DNA of 64,000 nucleotides. Source: Pseudomonas putida (GTDB taxonomy: Bacteria > Pseudomonadota > Gammaproteobacteria > Pseudomonadales > Pseudomonadaceae). A program made the translations under genes and the position numbers. Positions 16,533 through 24,678 of this stretch are shown piece by piece (the stretch's first letter is position 1; every line of letters begins with the position of its first letter). The DNA is taken from assembly GCF_030159595.1 (NCBI RefSeq), contig NZ_BSKJ01000009.1, positions 224,358 to 288,357 of the forward strand. Reading direction: 5' to 3'. Below the pieces are notes generated by a model. It saw nothing but the letters and a program-made list of their open reading frames with translations, did no database searches and had not been told where the DNA came from.

Positions 16533-19043
16533 TCAGTAGGTCGCCCGCACCGTGAGGGTGAAGTTGCGTGGCTCGCCATAAAAGTTGCTGTTGGCCGAGG
16601 TGCCAACGGTCTGGTAGTACTTCTTGTCGAACAGGTTGTTGGCATTCAGGACCGCCGTCCAATGCGAGTCGATCTGGTACTCCAGGCTCGATGCCCACAC
16701 GGCATAGCCCGCCTGGACGAACTTGAAACTCTCGGCTTCACCGTTATACAGCCCTGTGGCCGGGTTGTAAGGGGTGACCGTACCGCTGCGGCCGTTGCTG
16801 CTCTGGGCGGTCACGCCCAACCCGGCTTTCCACTTGCCCAGTTCGCCCGGCAAGCGGTAGGTCCCCCACAGCTTGAACAGGTGCTTGGGCGTGACCGCCG
16901 CGTAGGTATTACGGCTGCTGTCGTTGGCCTTGTCGACCGTGTGGTTGTAGGTGTAACCGGCAAACAGTTCGAGGCCGGTCAGCACTTCGCCACTGACCTC
17001 TGCATCGAAACCTTCGCTGACCACCTCGCCATCGTTGAGGAAGCAGCAGTTCGATGCACCATAGGTTGGCGGATAACGCGTGTCTTCAATCGCTGCACCT
17101 TCCTGCTCGATACGGTAGATGGCAAAGCTTGTGTTTACGCGCTCATCGAACAACAGGCCTTTCAGGCCAAGCTCATAGTTCTTTGCCGTGGCGGCATCCA
17201 GGGTCTTGCCACCGGCCGCCACTTGCAGGAACTGGGGTTTGTAGGTTTCGGCGTAGCTGACATAGGTGGTCCATTGCGGGGTCAGCTCGAAGGTCAGGCC
17301 GGCATACGGGGTGGTCACGCCCTGCTCCTTGAGACCGCGATGGTAAGGCGCCGGGTCGCTCAGCACATTGCCGAAATCGTCGAAGAACACCTCGGTATCG
17401 CGGTACTTGTAGGTGGACACCCGCGCACCAAGAATCAACTTGCTGCGCTCGCTCAACGACAGCCGGGTCATGCCGTAATAGCCGTATTTCTCGGTCGTGT
17501 TGTCATGGGTCTTGTTCGGTGTACTGCCCGGGTTGACCGGTTCGACCGGGTTGAAGATGTCCACCGGAGTGAAGTTCAGCAGGCCCCAGCGCTGCACGGT
17601 GTAACCGTCCGAATGGGAATAGTCGCCGCCCAGCAGTACATCGTGGTGCAAGCCGAACAGGTCGAAACCACCCTTCACATAGCTGTTGATGCCTTTGCGC
17701 TCCAGCCCCGTCCTGGCCGGGTAGTTCAGCCAGGTGCTCCCGGTACCGGTCAGCGGGTCGACCGCGCCGTTGGCAAACAACGAATTGCCATCGCGGTCCA
17801 TGTCCATCCAGGTGAGGTCGGTGGTCCACAGCCAGTCTTCGTTGAAACTGTGGTCAAGCTTGATGTAGGCCTGCCGGGTCTTCTCCTCGACCGAACCCCA
17901 GCCGGCGAGGTAGGACGTCTTGCGTGACAGGCCAATGTCGCTGCCATCCTTGTAGCGTGGCAGGCCACCGAAGTTGGGGATGCCTTCGCTTTCCTGGTAG
18001 CTGGCCCCCACGGTCAGCAAGGTGTCTGCACTCAGGTCGAATTCCAGCGAGCCGTAGTACAGACTTTTCTCCATGTTCGCCGTGTCGTAGTAGAAGCGGT
18101 TGTTCTGATAAGCCACCCCTGCCCGCCCCCGGACGTTGCCGGTTTCAGTCAACGGGCCGGTAACGTCGAGCTCGCTGCGGTAGGTGTCCCAACTGCCGGC
18201 CGAAGCAGAGAACTTCAGCTGGTTGTGACCGAGCGCCCGTTTGCGTACCAGGTTGATGGTACCGCCGGGGTTGCCGCTGCCCGAATAGAGGCCATCGACA
18301 CCGCGCAGGAGTTCCACATGGTCGTACTGGGCCAAGTCGAGCTGGCTGATCGAACCGTAGCCGGAGATCGCGGTGTCCATCGGGGCGCCACCGTCGAACT
18401 GGATGTTCGACACCGCAAAACCGCGGGAGAAGAAATTGGTGTCGTTGCCCAGCGATGAACCTGTCGCGCCGTTCTTCTGCAACGTGACGCCGGTGGTCTT
18501 GTCCAGTGCATCGGTCAGGGTGGTGAGGTTCTGGTCTTCGATACGCTGGCGAGTGACCACTGACACCGAGTGCGGCACATCCTTGATGGACTGGGCGACC
18601 TTGCTGCCAACACGGGTGGCGCCGGTAATATAGGCGCCGGTGCTTTCGGTGGTATCCCCCAGGACCTGCCCCTGGATCATCGTGCTTTGCAATGACAGCG
18701 GCGCGCCAGCGTCCGGCATGTCAGGCTGTAGCGACCAGTTGCCATCCGCCGCCTGTACCGCACTCAGGCCAGTGCCCTCCAGCAACAAGTAAAGCGCCAT
18801 CCTGACCGGCAACTGGCCGTTTACCGGGCGCGCCTGCTTGCCCGCGACCCATTGCGGGTCGTAGGGCAAACTGATGCTGGCCTGTTCGGCGAAGCGGTCA
18901 AGCGCCTGCCCCAGTGGTGCCGCAGGCAAGTCGTAGCGGCGGCTGGGCTCATCCGCCAGCGCCTGATGGCAAAGGCTCAGACCGGTACCAAAGACAATGG
19001 CCTGGGCAAGCAAGGTGGGGCGATAGCGGGACAACAGATCCAT
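16533..19043 (-). CDS. TonB-dependent siderophore receptor with STN signalling domain
   Basis: Protein of 836 aa. The signal peptide ends at about residue 30 (ALA then DEP). The periplasmic STN domain occupies about 35-90 (YDLPAAPLGQALDRFAEQAS), followed by the plug domain (SIKDVPHSVSVVTRQRIEDQ through LLRGVDGLYSGSGNPGGTINLV) and a 22-strand barrel ending in an aromatic residue. STN domains contact FecR-type anti-sigma factors, and fecR and fecI homologues lie just upstream on the same strand. This is therefore a FoxA/FpvA-like receptor whose own expression is switched on by its ferric ligand. The start at 19043 is chosen for the signal peptide; an in-frame extension upstream is Lys-rich and not signal-like. 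The siderophore is unknown. Confidence 0.93.
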   Translation of the reverse strand: MDLLSRYRPTLLAQAIVFGTGLSLCHQALADEPSRRYDLPAAPLGQALDRFAEQASISLPYDPQWVAGKQARPVNGQLPVRMALYLLLEGTGLSAVQAADGNWSLQPDMPDAGAPLSLQSTMIQGQVLGDTTESTGAYITGATRVGSKVAQSIKDVPHSVSVVTRQRIEDQNLTTLTDALDKTTGVTLQKNGATGSSLGNDTNFFSRGFAVSNIQFDGGAPMDTAISGYGSISQLDLAQYDHVELLRGVDGLYSGSGNPGGTINLVRKRALGHNQLKFSASAGSWDTYRSELDVTGPLTETGNVRGRAGVAYQNNRFYYDTANMEKSLYYGSLEFDLSADTLLTVGASYQESEGIPNFGGLPRYKDGSDIGLSRKTSYLAGWGSVEEKTRQAYIKLDHSFNEDWLWTTDLTWMDMDRDGNSLFANGAVDPLTGTGSTWLNYPARTGLERKGINSYVKGGFDLFGLHHDVLLGGDYSHSDGYTVQRWGLLNFTPVDIFNPVEPVNPGSTPNKTHDNTTEKYGYYGMTRLSLSERSKLILGARVSTYKYRDTEVFFDDFGNVLSDPAPYHRGLKEQGVTTPYAGLTFELTPQWTTYVSYAETYKPQFLQVAAGGKTLDAATAKNYELGLKGLLFDERVNTSFAIYRIEQEGAAIEDTRYPPTYGASNCCFLNDGEVVSEGFDAEVSGEVLTGLELFAGYTYNHTVDKANDSSRNTYAAVTPKHLFKLWGTYRLPGELGKWKAGLGVTAQSSNGRSGTVTPYNPATGLYNGEAESFKFVQAGYAVWASSLEYQIDSHWTAVLNANNLFDKKYYQTVGTSANSNFYGEPRNFTLTVRATY

Positions 19044-19097
19044 CGAGGGGAGGCTCCTGAAAAGTGCTGGTTTTTTCTTCTTGTCGAAGAGCCCGGC

Positions 19098-19114
19098 AAA
19101 AACCCGTAACCGGG
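19098..19114 (-). terminator. Possible weak attenuator between fecR and the receptor gene
   Basis: On the minus strand, CCCG-GTTA-CGGG is followed directly by TTTTT, a very short intrinsic-terminator shape. A larger alternative pairing (GCCCGG with CCGGGC, 19091-19115) overlaps it. It sits in the 84-bp gap ahead of the receptor start and could reduce read-through from fecIR. Confidence 0.3.
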
Positions 19115-19127
19115 CAGGCACTTTTTT

Positions 19128-20054
19128 TCAGGCAGGCACAATGCGAACCCACAATGCGCTGCGCCACACCAGGCGCACCGGCAAGGTATGGGCTAACGTG
19201 CGCAAGGCGTTGTCGGTATCGTCGAGCTGGAACACTCCGGAAACTTGCAGCCCGGCCACGGCCGGGTCGCAACCGACCCAGCCATTGCGCTGGCGAGCCA
19301 ATTGCGCAGCCAGCTCCTGCAATGGCATTTGCCGGGTAATCAGCAGGCCGCGCGTCCACGCCGAGCCTTCGAAGGTAGGGTGTTCAATGAAATGTCCACC
19401 TGCGGCATCGACCAGGTACTGCTCCCCTGCCTGTGCGAACGAAGGCGGCTGCCCAGGCATGTGGATGGCAACCGTGCCCTGGTCAACGGTCAGCCTTGTA
19501 CGCCCTTGCTCCTGACACAGGTCGAAATCGTTGCCCAGGAAGCGGCCCTGTGCCGAGCTGACGCACAACGGGCGTTGCAGCGGGTCGATGCCCGCCTTCA
19601 CCTGCACCTGGCCTTCGCGCAGTTCGATCAGGCGTTCGCGCTGGCTGAAACGCACATCCACCGCACTCCTGCTGTTCAGTCGCACCTGCGTACCGTCTGC
19701 CAGCTCGAAACGCCGTCGCGCGCCAGTATCGGTGCTGTAATCGGCAAGGCTGACACGCCAGGGTGACTGCTGCACGGCGCCCCCGGCCATACCCAGGCCC
19801 AACACGCCGAGCGCCAGGGTTTTCAATGCTGTACGGCGGCCGGGTTCGGCCAGTGTGCCCATCGCGACCCCGACGGGCAGTTCACGGGCCTGGTCAAAGC
19901 AGGTTTGCGCTTCCTGCAGTGCCTGCCAGGTGGCTTCATGCCGGGGGTCGGCCTGGCGCCAGGCCAGGCAGGCAGCGCATAACGCCGGCGCATGCTGCGA
20001 CGACTCCAGCTTCACCAGCCAGTCGATGGCCTGGTCGAGCACCTTGTCGGTCAT
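19128..20054 (-). CDS. FecR-family anti-sigma factor / transmembrane regulator
   Basis: Protein of 308 aa. It has the N-terminal cytosolic anti-sigma domain (AIDWLVKLESS, then AACLAWRQADPRHEATWQAL), one membrane helix at about residues 75-92 (TALKTLALGVLGLGMAGGA), and a periplasmic FecR domain from about 100 (FELADGTQVRLNSRSAVDVR). A C-terminal STN-like domain receives the signal from the receptor. It overlaps the fecI-type gene by 4 bp (ATGA), so the two are translationally coupled. It should hold the sigma factor inactive until the ferric-siderophore-loaded receptor signals. Confidence 0.93.
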   Translation of the reverse strand: MTDKVLDQAIDWLVKLESSQHAPALCAACLAWRQADPRHEATWQALQEAQTCFDQARELPVGVAMGTLAEPGRRTALKTLALGVLGLGMAGGAVQQSPWRVSLADYSTDTGARRRFELADGTQVRLNSRSAVDVRFSQRERLIELREGQVQVKAGIDPLQRPLCVSSAQGRFLGNDFDLCQEQGRTRLTVDQGTVAIHMPGQPPSFAQAGEQYLVDAAGGHFIEHPTFEGSAWTRGLLITRQMPLQELAAQLARQRNGWVGCDPAVAGLQVSGVFQLDDTDNALRTLAHTLPVRLVWRSALWVRIVPA

Positions 20055-20551
20055 GGTTCGAGGGAAATCTGGTAACAGTGGCGAATGGCCTTGGCCATGT
20101 ACTTCTCGATGCTACTCAGGCTTACCCCCAGGCGCAGAGCGATTTCCTGATAGCTGAGGCCTTCCAGGCGCGACAGCAGAAACGCCATGCGCGCCTTGGC
20201 TGGCAGGCCATCGAGCAGGGCGTCGATTTGCATCAGCGTCTGCAACAGCATCAGCTGCCGCTCGGCAGAGGGAGCCTCGGCTTCGGGCAGTTGCGCCAGT
20301 GCATGCAGGTAGGCGGCTTCCAGTTTCTGGCGACGGAAGCGGTCGATCAACAGCCCCTTCGCCACGCTACTCAGCCAGGCCCTTGGCTGGCGCAAACCGG
20401 CAACCAGCTGAGGGCGCAACAGCACCTGCAGAAAGGTGTCGTGGGCCACATCGGATGCCTGGTCACCATGGGGCTGGCGCCGTTGCAGCCAGTTCAGCAG
20501 CCAGGCGTGATGGTCACGGTAAAGCGCATCGACAGGCTCGTGTGCTGACAC
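20051..20551 (-). CDS. FecI-family ECF sigma factor
   Basis: Protein of 166 aa. Region 2 (LYRDHHAWLLNWLQRR through DVAHDTFLQVLL) and region 4 (LEGLSYQEIALRLGVSLSSI) are clear, typical of iron-starvation ECF sigma factors. It uses a GTG start with GAGGG about 8 nt upstream. It heads the fecI-fecR-receptor set, and a Fur-box-like site lies about 40 bp upstream, so transcription is expected only when iron is low. Its main target should be the downstream receptor gene. Confidence 0.93.
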   Translation of the reverse strand: MSAHEPVDALYRDHHAWLLNWLQRRQPHGDQASDVAHDTFLQVLLRPQLVAGLRQPRAWLSSVAKGLLIDRFRRQKLEAAYLHALAQLPEAEAPSAERQLMLLQTLMQIDALLDGLPAKARMAFLLSRLEGLSYQEIALRLGVSLSSIEKYMAKAIRHCYQISLEP

Positions 20552-20587
20552 GGTGATCCCTCATCCCATATTGCCGAAAAGTGCAGT

Positions 20588-20602
20588 TGCAAATCGTTCG
20601 CA
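20588..20602. promoter_or_regulatory. Fur-box-like site upstream of fecI homologue
   Basis: TGCAAATCGTTCGCA matches 9 of 14 fixed positions of the 7-1-7 Fur core TGATAATNATTATCA, with the central AAT/TT and outer TG/CA retained. It has nearly the same sequence as the site before the second TonB receptor (TGTAAATAATTCGCA at 58053). Confidence 0.5.
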
Positions 20603-20725
20603 ATATTACGGGGTTTCATCGCCTTGCCTCAAGCGTGGCGCATGCAAGGGCGGCTCAGATGGAACAAATTCGGATGACTTGTAGGACGCTTCTGATTCTC
20701 TGTGCCAAGCGCTTGAGGCCGCCCC

Positions 20726-20758
20726 GTGGGTGTTAGGTTTCTAACCCTATCCACCCAC
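20726..20758 (+). other. Stem-loop in the leader of the PAAR gene
   Basis: GTGGGTG (20726) pairs with CACCCAC (20752), and an inner GTTAG pairs with CTAAC, giving a nested hairpin that ends 13 nt before the ATG and just ahead of the GGAG ribosome site. It could modulate translation of the secretion module or be an operator. Confidence 0.45.
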
Positions 20759-20771
20759 AGGGAGCTTGAGG

Positions 20772-21440
20772 ATGCGCGTCAGTCTAGAGGGAAAAGGTCA
20801 GGCGGTAGATGGCGATGTGACCACAACGGGTGCTGTCTGTATTGCGACAGGAGCCGGATATCTTGACGAAGGCCGAATGGTGCTTCGTGAAGGCGACCAC
20901 ACCACGCCATGCCCTCTTTGTGGGCAGGAGGGAACTGTCGCCGAAGGTGTGGATCACTTCATTTCCGATGGCCAGCTTGTGGCCATGGACGGTGCGCTGG
21001 TTGTCTGTGGTTGTTCGCCGGGCAGCAATCGAGTGGTCGCACCGTTGTATCAAGCACCGCCACCCATGAAGCCCCTAGCAGCGCTTGCCAATGCTCACTT
21101 TGCCGAACCGGCAACCGCCGTCTACCCGGAGCGTTTCTCCCAACCTGTAATAGGTGCACTGCCCGGTACGCTGGAGCCGGGCTTCTACGTTGTTCCTCGA
21201 CGCATGTCGTTCTCACAGGTGCTGCTGCAGTTGGCTGAGCACGACGCCACATTGCCGATCTCCCGGTTGCAGCGGCTCAACCCGACGTTTACACAAGGCT
21301 TCAAAGCAGGGGAAATCTTCGTCATCGGTGATCCTGACAACGGTAATGCCTGCACGCGCGAGGAGGGAGAACTGATGACAGCGGCGCAGCATGCGCGGCG
21401 TGCGCTGGAGGTGCTCGACTACGCCGAAGCGGACTCATGA
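20772..21440 (+). CDS. PAAR-domain protein with LysM-like C-terminal domain
   Basis: Protein of 222 aa. The first 90 or so residues form a PAAR-type repeat domain: GDVTTTGAVCIATGA, then REGDHTTPCPLCGQEGTV and DGALVVCGCS, with Cys/His residues able to bind zinc at the spike tip. Residues about 130-185 (FYVVPRRMSFSQVLLQLAEH, then RLQRLNPTF and FKAGEIFVI) resemble a LysM fold. PAAR proteins cap the VgrG spike of type VI secretion systems and carry effectors. Start at the ATG with GGAGCTTGAGG upstream; a TTG two codons earlier is less likely. The stop overlaps the next gene start (ATGA), strongly linking the two products. Confidence 0.85.
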   Translation: MRVSLEGKGQAVDGDVTTTGAVCIATGAGYLDEGRMVLREGDHTTPCPLCGQEGTVAEGVDHFISDGQLVAMDGALVVCGCSPGSNRVVAPLYQAPPPMKPLAALANAHFAEPATAVYPERFSQPVIGALPGTLEPGFYVVPRRMSFSQVLLQLAEHDATLPISRLQRLNPTFTQGFKAGEIFVIGDPDNGNACTREEGELMTAAQHARRALEVLDYAEADS

Positions 21441-22171
21441 TGGAGCACCAGGCCGAGATCGCCGGCTTGCTCAGCGATGCAAGTTTGTCCATGGGCGTGG
21501 GTAAGGACATGCTGGATCAAGGTTTGAAACAGGTCAGTCATACATTGACGCGTATCGAGCAACTCCACCAGCGGGAGTTCATGCGCCACGGCCATCTGAA
21601 CAGCCCAGGCTTCTTCGCCGAACGGCGGCGGCTTCTGCAGCAACTGGATGGACAGCTGAAAACAGCATTTCTGAACAAGCAGCTGAACCTTGGGAATTAT
21701 GAGCGCTTGAGGAAGAGTTTGAATATCTCGACCAAGAGCCTGGTGCATCATTGGTCGAAAGCGGGTGGGCCGGGGCAGATGCCGGGGTATGCGACGCATC
21801 TGGATAAGGTGGCGAAGCTCGGCAAGTATCTCTCTTATGGTGGATACGCTGCAGTTGGGCTCGGAGGGACTTCGTCCTACCTGAAGGTTCAGGAGGTTTG
21901 CCGGGCCGGTGAGACTGAGGCATGTAAAAAGGTCCGAATGACAGAGACCGGTAGTTTTGCCGGAAGCCTTGGATTGAGCACTCTGGTTTCCACTGGTGCT
22001 GGACTAACCTCCGGTACGCTGTGTGCCGCTTTTGCGGTTGGGACTGCAGGCGTCGGGGTTCCGGTGTGTGGGATTCTGCTTGTCGGCGCTGGGGCAGTTG
22101 CTGGTGGCCTCGCGGGAGAGAAGCTTGGTGAGTCGGCAGGTGAGTTCATCTACGAGGCTACGAGTGATTGA
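21437..22171 (+). CDS. Putative T6SS effector with C-terminal glycine-zipper membrane segment
   Basis: Protein of 244 aa, function not recognised from a named family. The N-half (about 1-120) is helical and charged (GVGKDMLDQGLKQVSHTLTR, RLLQQLDGQLKTAFLNKQLN), as in cargo-adaptor regions. The C-half (about 130-235) contains glycine/alanine-rich hydrophobic stretches with small-residue spacing (VSTGAGLTSGTLCAAFAVGT, then LLVGAGAVAGGLAGEKLGES), the look of glycine-zipper pore-forming effectors. It is coupled to the PAAR gene upstream and overlaps by 8 bp a small membrane protein gene downstream. That order is typical of delivery protein, toxin and immunity protein. A pore-forming antibacterial role is inference. 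Confidence 0.6.
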   Translation: MMEHQAEIAGLLSDASLSMGVGKDMLDQGLKQVSHTLTRIEQLHQREFMRHGHLNSPGFFAERRRLLQQLDGQLKTAFLNKQLNLGNYERLRKSLNISTKSLVHHWSKAGGPGQMPGYATHLDKVAKLGKYLSYGGYAAVGLGGTSSYLKVQEVCRAGETEACKKVRMTETGSFAGSLGLSTLVSTGAGLTSGTLCAAFAVGTAGVGVPVCGILLVGAGAVAGGLAGEKLGESAGEFIYEATSD

Positions 22172-22565
22172 TATCAACGATTGGCCGACCTCAGCGAAGA
22201 TAATATTGGTATTAGGGCCATTTGTAATTGGGCTGCCTGGCCCGGCGATCCTTGCCTTCCTTGTGCTAAGGAAAGATTACGATGTCGCGTGCTCGGCGAT
22301 CCAAAGTAACCCATACCTTGAATCCATGAAGCAGGCGTGGGGTGGGCGACCGTTCAAGTGGCGATGGATGCTGATGTGTATGGTCGCTGGGCTAATAACA
22401 TTTCCGGGGTTGGCATTGCATAGAGGCAAGCTAGACCCTGATGAATTGAAGCGCTTTCCTCCAAAGCTCAAATTCAAGTTAGCCCTTGCGGCCTGGCTAA
22501 CAGTTCTTGGTTGTATCTGGATGATTGTTGCTTACACCTTGGTTGAGCTCTCGGAAGGGAGATAG
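22164..22565 (+). CDS. Putative membrane immunity protein for the preceding effector
   Basis: Protein of 133 aa with three hydrophobic segments: about 11-32 (IILVLGPFVIGLPGPAILAF), about 68-85 (MLMCMVAGLITFPGLAL) and about 108-128 (LAAWLTVLGCIWMIVAYTLV). The GTG start at 22164 is chosen because GAGG lies 6 nt upstream and the frame overlaps the toxin stop by 8 bp; there is no ATG near the start. The local sequence is visibly less GC-rich than neighbouring genes. Inner-membrane immunity proteins are the usual partners of pore-forming effectors. A terminator follows at once, closing the three-gene unit. Confidence 0.6.
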   Translation: MIDINDWPTSAKIILVLGPFVIGLPGPAILAFLVLRKDYDVACSAIQSNPYLESMKQAWGGRPFKWRWMLMCMVAGLITFPGLALHRGKLDPDELKRFPPKLKFKLALAAWLTVLGCIWMIVAYTLVELSEGR

Positions 22566-22581
22566 GTACTCTGCAGGTCAG

Positions 22582-22600
22582 ACCCGCAATTGCGGGTTTT
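22582..22600 (+). terminator. Intrinsic terminator after the PAAR/effector/immunity unit
   Basis: CCCGCAATTGCGGG is a perfect palindrome followed by TTTT (22582-22600), 17 bp past the immunity-gene stop. Confidence 0.85.
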
Positions 22601-22757
22601 CATCCTTGTGAACTGCCTTGTCGTCGCACCGAAACCTGTCCCGCCTGTAAACCCTCGACTGCCGTCTCTCCATCCGCATTTTGACCCACGCCCCCAGCAC
22701 CAACCCGAACGTCACCACGCAGCAGGTTTTCGCGCATGCTTGTTTTTCCGGAAAGCG

Positions 22758-22792
22758 ATGACACATCGCTTGCATATGACACTTTGTGTCAT
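22758..22792. promoter_or_regulatory. Operator-like palindrome with repeated half-site upstream of aldolase gene
   Basis: ATGACACTTTGTGTCAT (22776-22792) is a perfect 17-bp palindrome. Its left arm ATGACAC is repeated directly at 22758-22764, 18 bp upstream. This lies about 80 bp before the class II aldolase start and is probably a repressor binding site for the catabolic cluster; the cognate regulator is not in the window. Confidence 0.55.
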
Positions 22793-22868
22793 TAATATCG
22801 CGCTGTGTCCTGATGACAGCCACCTGTCCATCAGCAACCCATTGCCCTTTCCCATGCAGGTACCGCCC

Positions 22869-23651
22869 ATGACGACCACCATGCAGGCCCCCAAGGACCA
22901 GTTGGTCAAACTCGCCCAGCAGCAAATGCTGACCGCGCTGGCCGACAACACCTACACCGCCCGGCAAAAGCTCGCCCTCACCTGCCGCATCCTGTTCGAC
23001 GGCGGCCACGACTCAGGCCTGGCCGGGCAGATCACCGCCCGCGCGCAGGAGCCCGGCACCTACTACACCCAACAACTGGGCCTGGGCTTCGACGAAATCG
23101 CCGCCTCCAACCTGCTGGTGGTGGACGAAGACCTCACCGTGCTGCAAGGCCGCGGCATGGCCAACCCGGCCAACCGCTTCCACAGCTGGCTGTACCGCGC
23201 CCGCCCCGACGTCAACTGCATCATCCACACCCACCCGCTGCACAGCGCCGCGCTGTCAATGCTGGAAGTGCCGCTGGCCATCTCGCACATGGACCTGTGC
23301 CCACTGTTCGACGACTGCGCCTTCCTCAAGGAATGGCCCGGCGTGCCGGTGGGCAACGAAGAAGGCGAAATCATCGCGAAGGCGATTGGCGACAAACGCG
23401 CCATCCTGCTTTCCCACCACGGCCTGCTGATTGCCGGTGGCTCGATTGAAGAAGCCTGCGTGCTCGCCCTGCTGTTCGAGCGCGCGGCAAAGATGCAACT
23501 GCTGGCCATGGGCGCCGGTGACATACGCCCCATCCCCGAAGCACTGGGCAAAGAGGCCCACGACTGGATCTCCACCCCCAAACGTCATGGCGCCGCGTTC
23601 AGCTACTACGCACGCCGTGCCTTGCGTGCCCATGGCGACTGCCTGGGCTGA
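22869..23651 (+). CDS. Class II aldolase/adducin-family protein
   Basis: Protein of 260 aa. The class II aldolase core is seen in DSGLAGQITARAQ, the metal-binding IIHTHPLHSAALSM (two His), and AILLSHHGLLIAGGSIEEAC with the third His. These bind a divalent cation in the fuculose-phosphate aldolase fold. The frame is open upstream; the start at 22869 (MTTTMQAPKDQ) is used because the operator-like palindrome lies before it, and MQVPP nine codons... slightly upstream is an alternative. It begins a run with a DapA-family enzyme and two transporters. The substrate is unknown; members include aldolases, decarboxylases and epimerases. Confidence 0.88.
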   Translation: MTTTMQAPKDQLVKLAQQQMLTALADNTYTARQKLALTCRILFDGGHDSGLAGQITARAQEPGTYYTQQLGLGFDEIAASNLLVVDEDLTVLQGRGMANPANRFHSWLYRARPDVNCIIHTHPLHSAALSMLEVPLAISHMDLCPLFDDCAFLKEWPGVPVGNEEGEIIAKAIGDKRAILLSHHGLLIAGGSIEEACVLALLFERAAKMQLLAMGAGDIRPIPEALGKEAHDWISTPKRHGAAFSYYARRALRAHGDCLG

Positions 23652-23695
23652 TCGAAGCTGTACTCTTTCCTCAACAACGGCAAAGGTGCCTGGTC

Positions 23696-24583
23696 ATGTC
23701 TACACCTGTAATTCGCGGCGTTATCGGCTACACCATCACTCCCTTCACGGCAGACGGCACGCTCGACCTGGATGCGTTGGGCACGTCCATCGACAGCCTG
23801 ATTGCAGGCGGCGTGCACGCCATCGCACCGCTGGGCAGCACTGGCGAAGGGGCCTACCTGTCCGACAGCGAATGGGAAACCGTGGTGCGCTTCAGCCAGG
23901 CACGCATCGCCGGGCGTGTGCCCAGCGTGGTCAGCGTCTCTGACCTGACCACTGCCCGCACCGTGCAGCGTGCCCGCCTGGCACAGGCCTGCGGCGCCAC
24001 GGCAGTGATGGTGCTGCCCATCTCTTACTGGAAGCTCACCGAAGCTGAAGTGGTCGCCCACTACAAGGCGGTCGGCGCCGCCATCGACATTCCGATCATG
24101 CTTTACAACAACCCGGGCACCAGCGGCACTGACCTGTCGGTGGAGCTGATCCTGCGCATCCTCGGCGAAGTGCCCAATGTGACCATGGTCAAGGAAAGCA
24201 CCGGTGACATTCAGCGCATGCACCGCCTGTTCAAGGCCACCGATGGCCAGGTGGCGTTCTACAACGGTTGCAACCCGCTGACCCTGGAAGCCCTGGTGGC
24301 CGGCGCCACCGGCTGGTGCACCGCCGCACCCAACCTGATCCCGGCACTTAACCTAGCACTGTGGGACGCCGTACAGCAAGGCCAGCTGGCCGAAGCCCGC
24401 ACGCTGTTCTACCGCCAGTACGAGCTGCTGGAGTACATCACCCGCCGAGGCCTGCCCACCACCATCAAGGCCGGTTTGAAACTGCTCGGCCAGGATGTCG
24501 GCGCCCCGCGCCTGCCCCTGCAGCCGCTGGATGCGCAGGGCAGCGACTACCTGAAAAGCCTGCTGGTAGCGCTGGCCAGCTGA
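23696..24583 (+). CDS. Dihydrodipicolinate-synthase-family (class I aldolase) enzyme
   Basis: Protein of 295 aa, a complete DapA/NanA-type TIM barrel. The GSTGEGAYLSD loop replaces the GTTGE of true DapA, LYNNPGTSG holds the conserved Tyr, and TMVKESTGDIQR carries the Schiff-base Lys. Family members condense or cleave pyruvate and other 2-oxo acids; the change from GTTGE and the gene context argue against lysine biosynthesis. It lies 44 bp after the class II aldolase gene and 95 bp before benE. A catabolic 2-oxo-acid aldolase or dehydratase is the best inference. Confidence 0.9.
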   Translation: MSTPVIRGVIGYTITPFTADGTLDLDALGTSIDSLIAGGVHAIAPLGSTGEGAYLSDSEWETVVRFSQARIAGRVPSVVSVSDLTTARTVQRARLAQACGATAVMVLPISYWKLTEAEVVAHYKAVGAAIDIPIMLYNNPGTSGTDLSVELILRILGEVPNVTMVKESTGDIQRMHRLFKATDGQVAFYNGCNPLTLEALVAGATGWCTAAPNLIPALNLALWDAVQQGQLAEARTLFYRQYELLEYITRRGLPTTIKAGLKLLGQDVGAPRLPLQPLDAQGSDYLKSLLVALAS

Positions 24584-24592
24584 CCCTGAAAC

Positions 24593-24621
24593 CTGCCCGT
24601 CAGCCTGTCGCTGGCGGGCAG
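24593..24621 (+). terminator. Stem-loop between the DapA-like gene and the BenE-type gene
   Basis: CTGCCCGTCAGC and GCTGGCGGGCAG pair over 12 bp (one G-T pair) around a 5-nt loop. No U-run follows, so it may be a partial terminator or an mRNA stabiliser that lowers expression of the downstream transporters. Confidence 0.5.
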
Positions 24622-24678
24622 CGCATTTCTGTAGGAGCAGCCTTGCGCTGCTGTACCTGACCTTTACCAGAGGCAACC

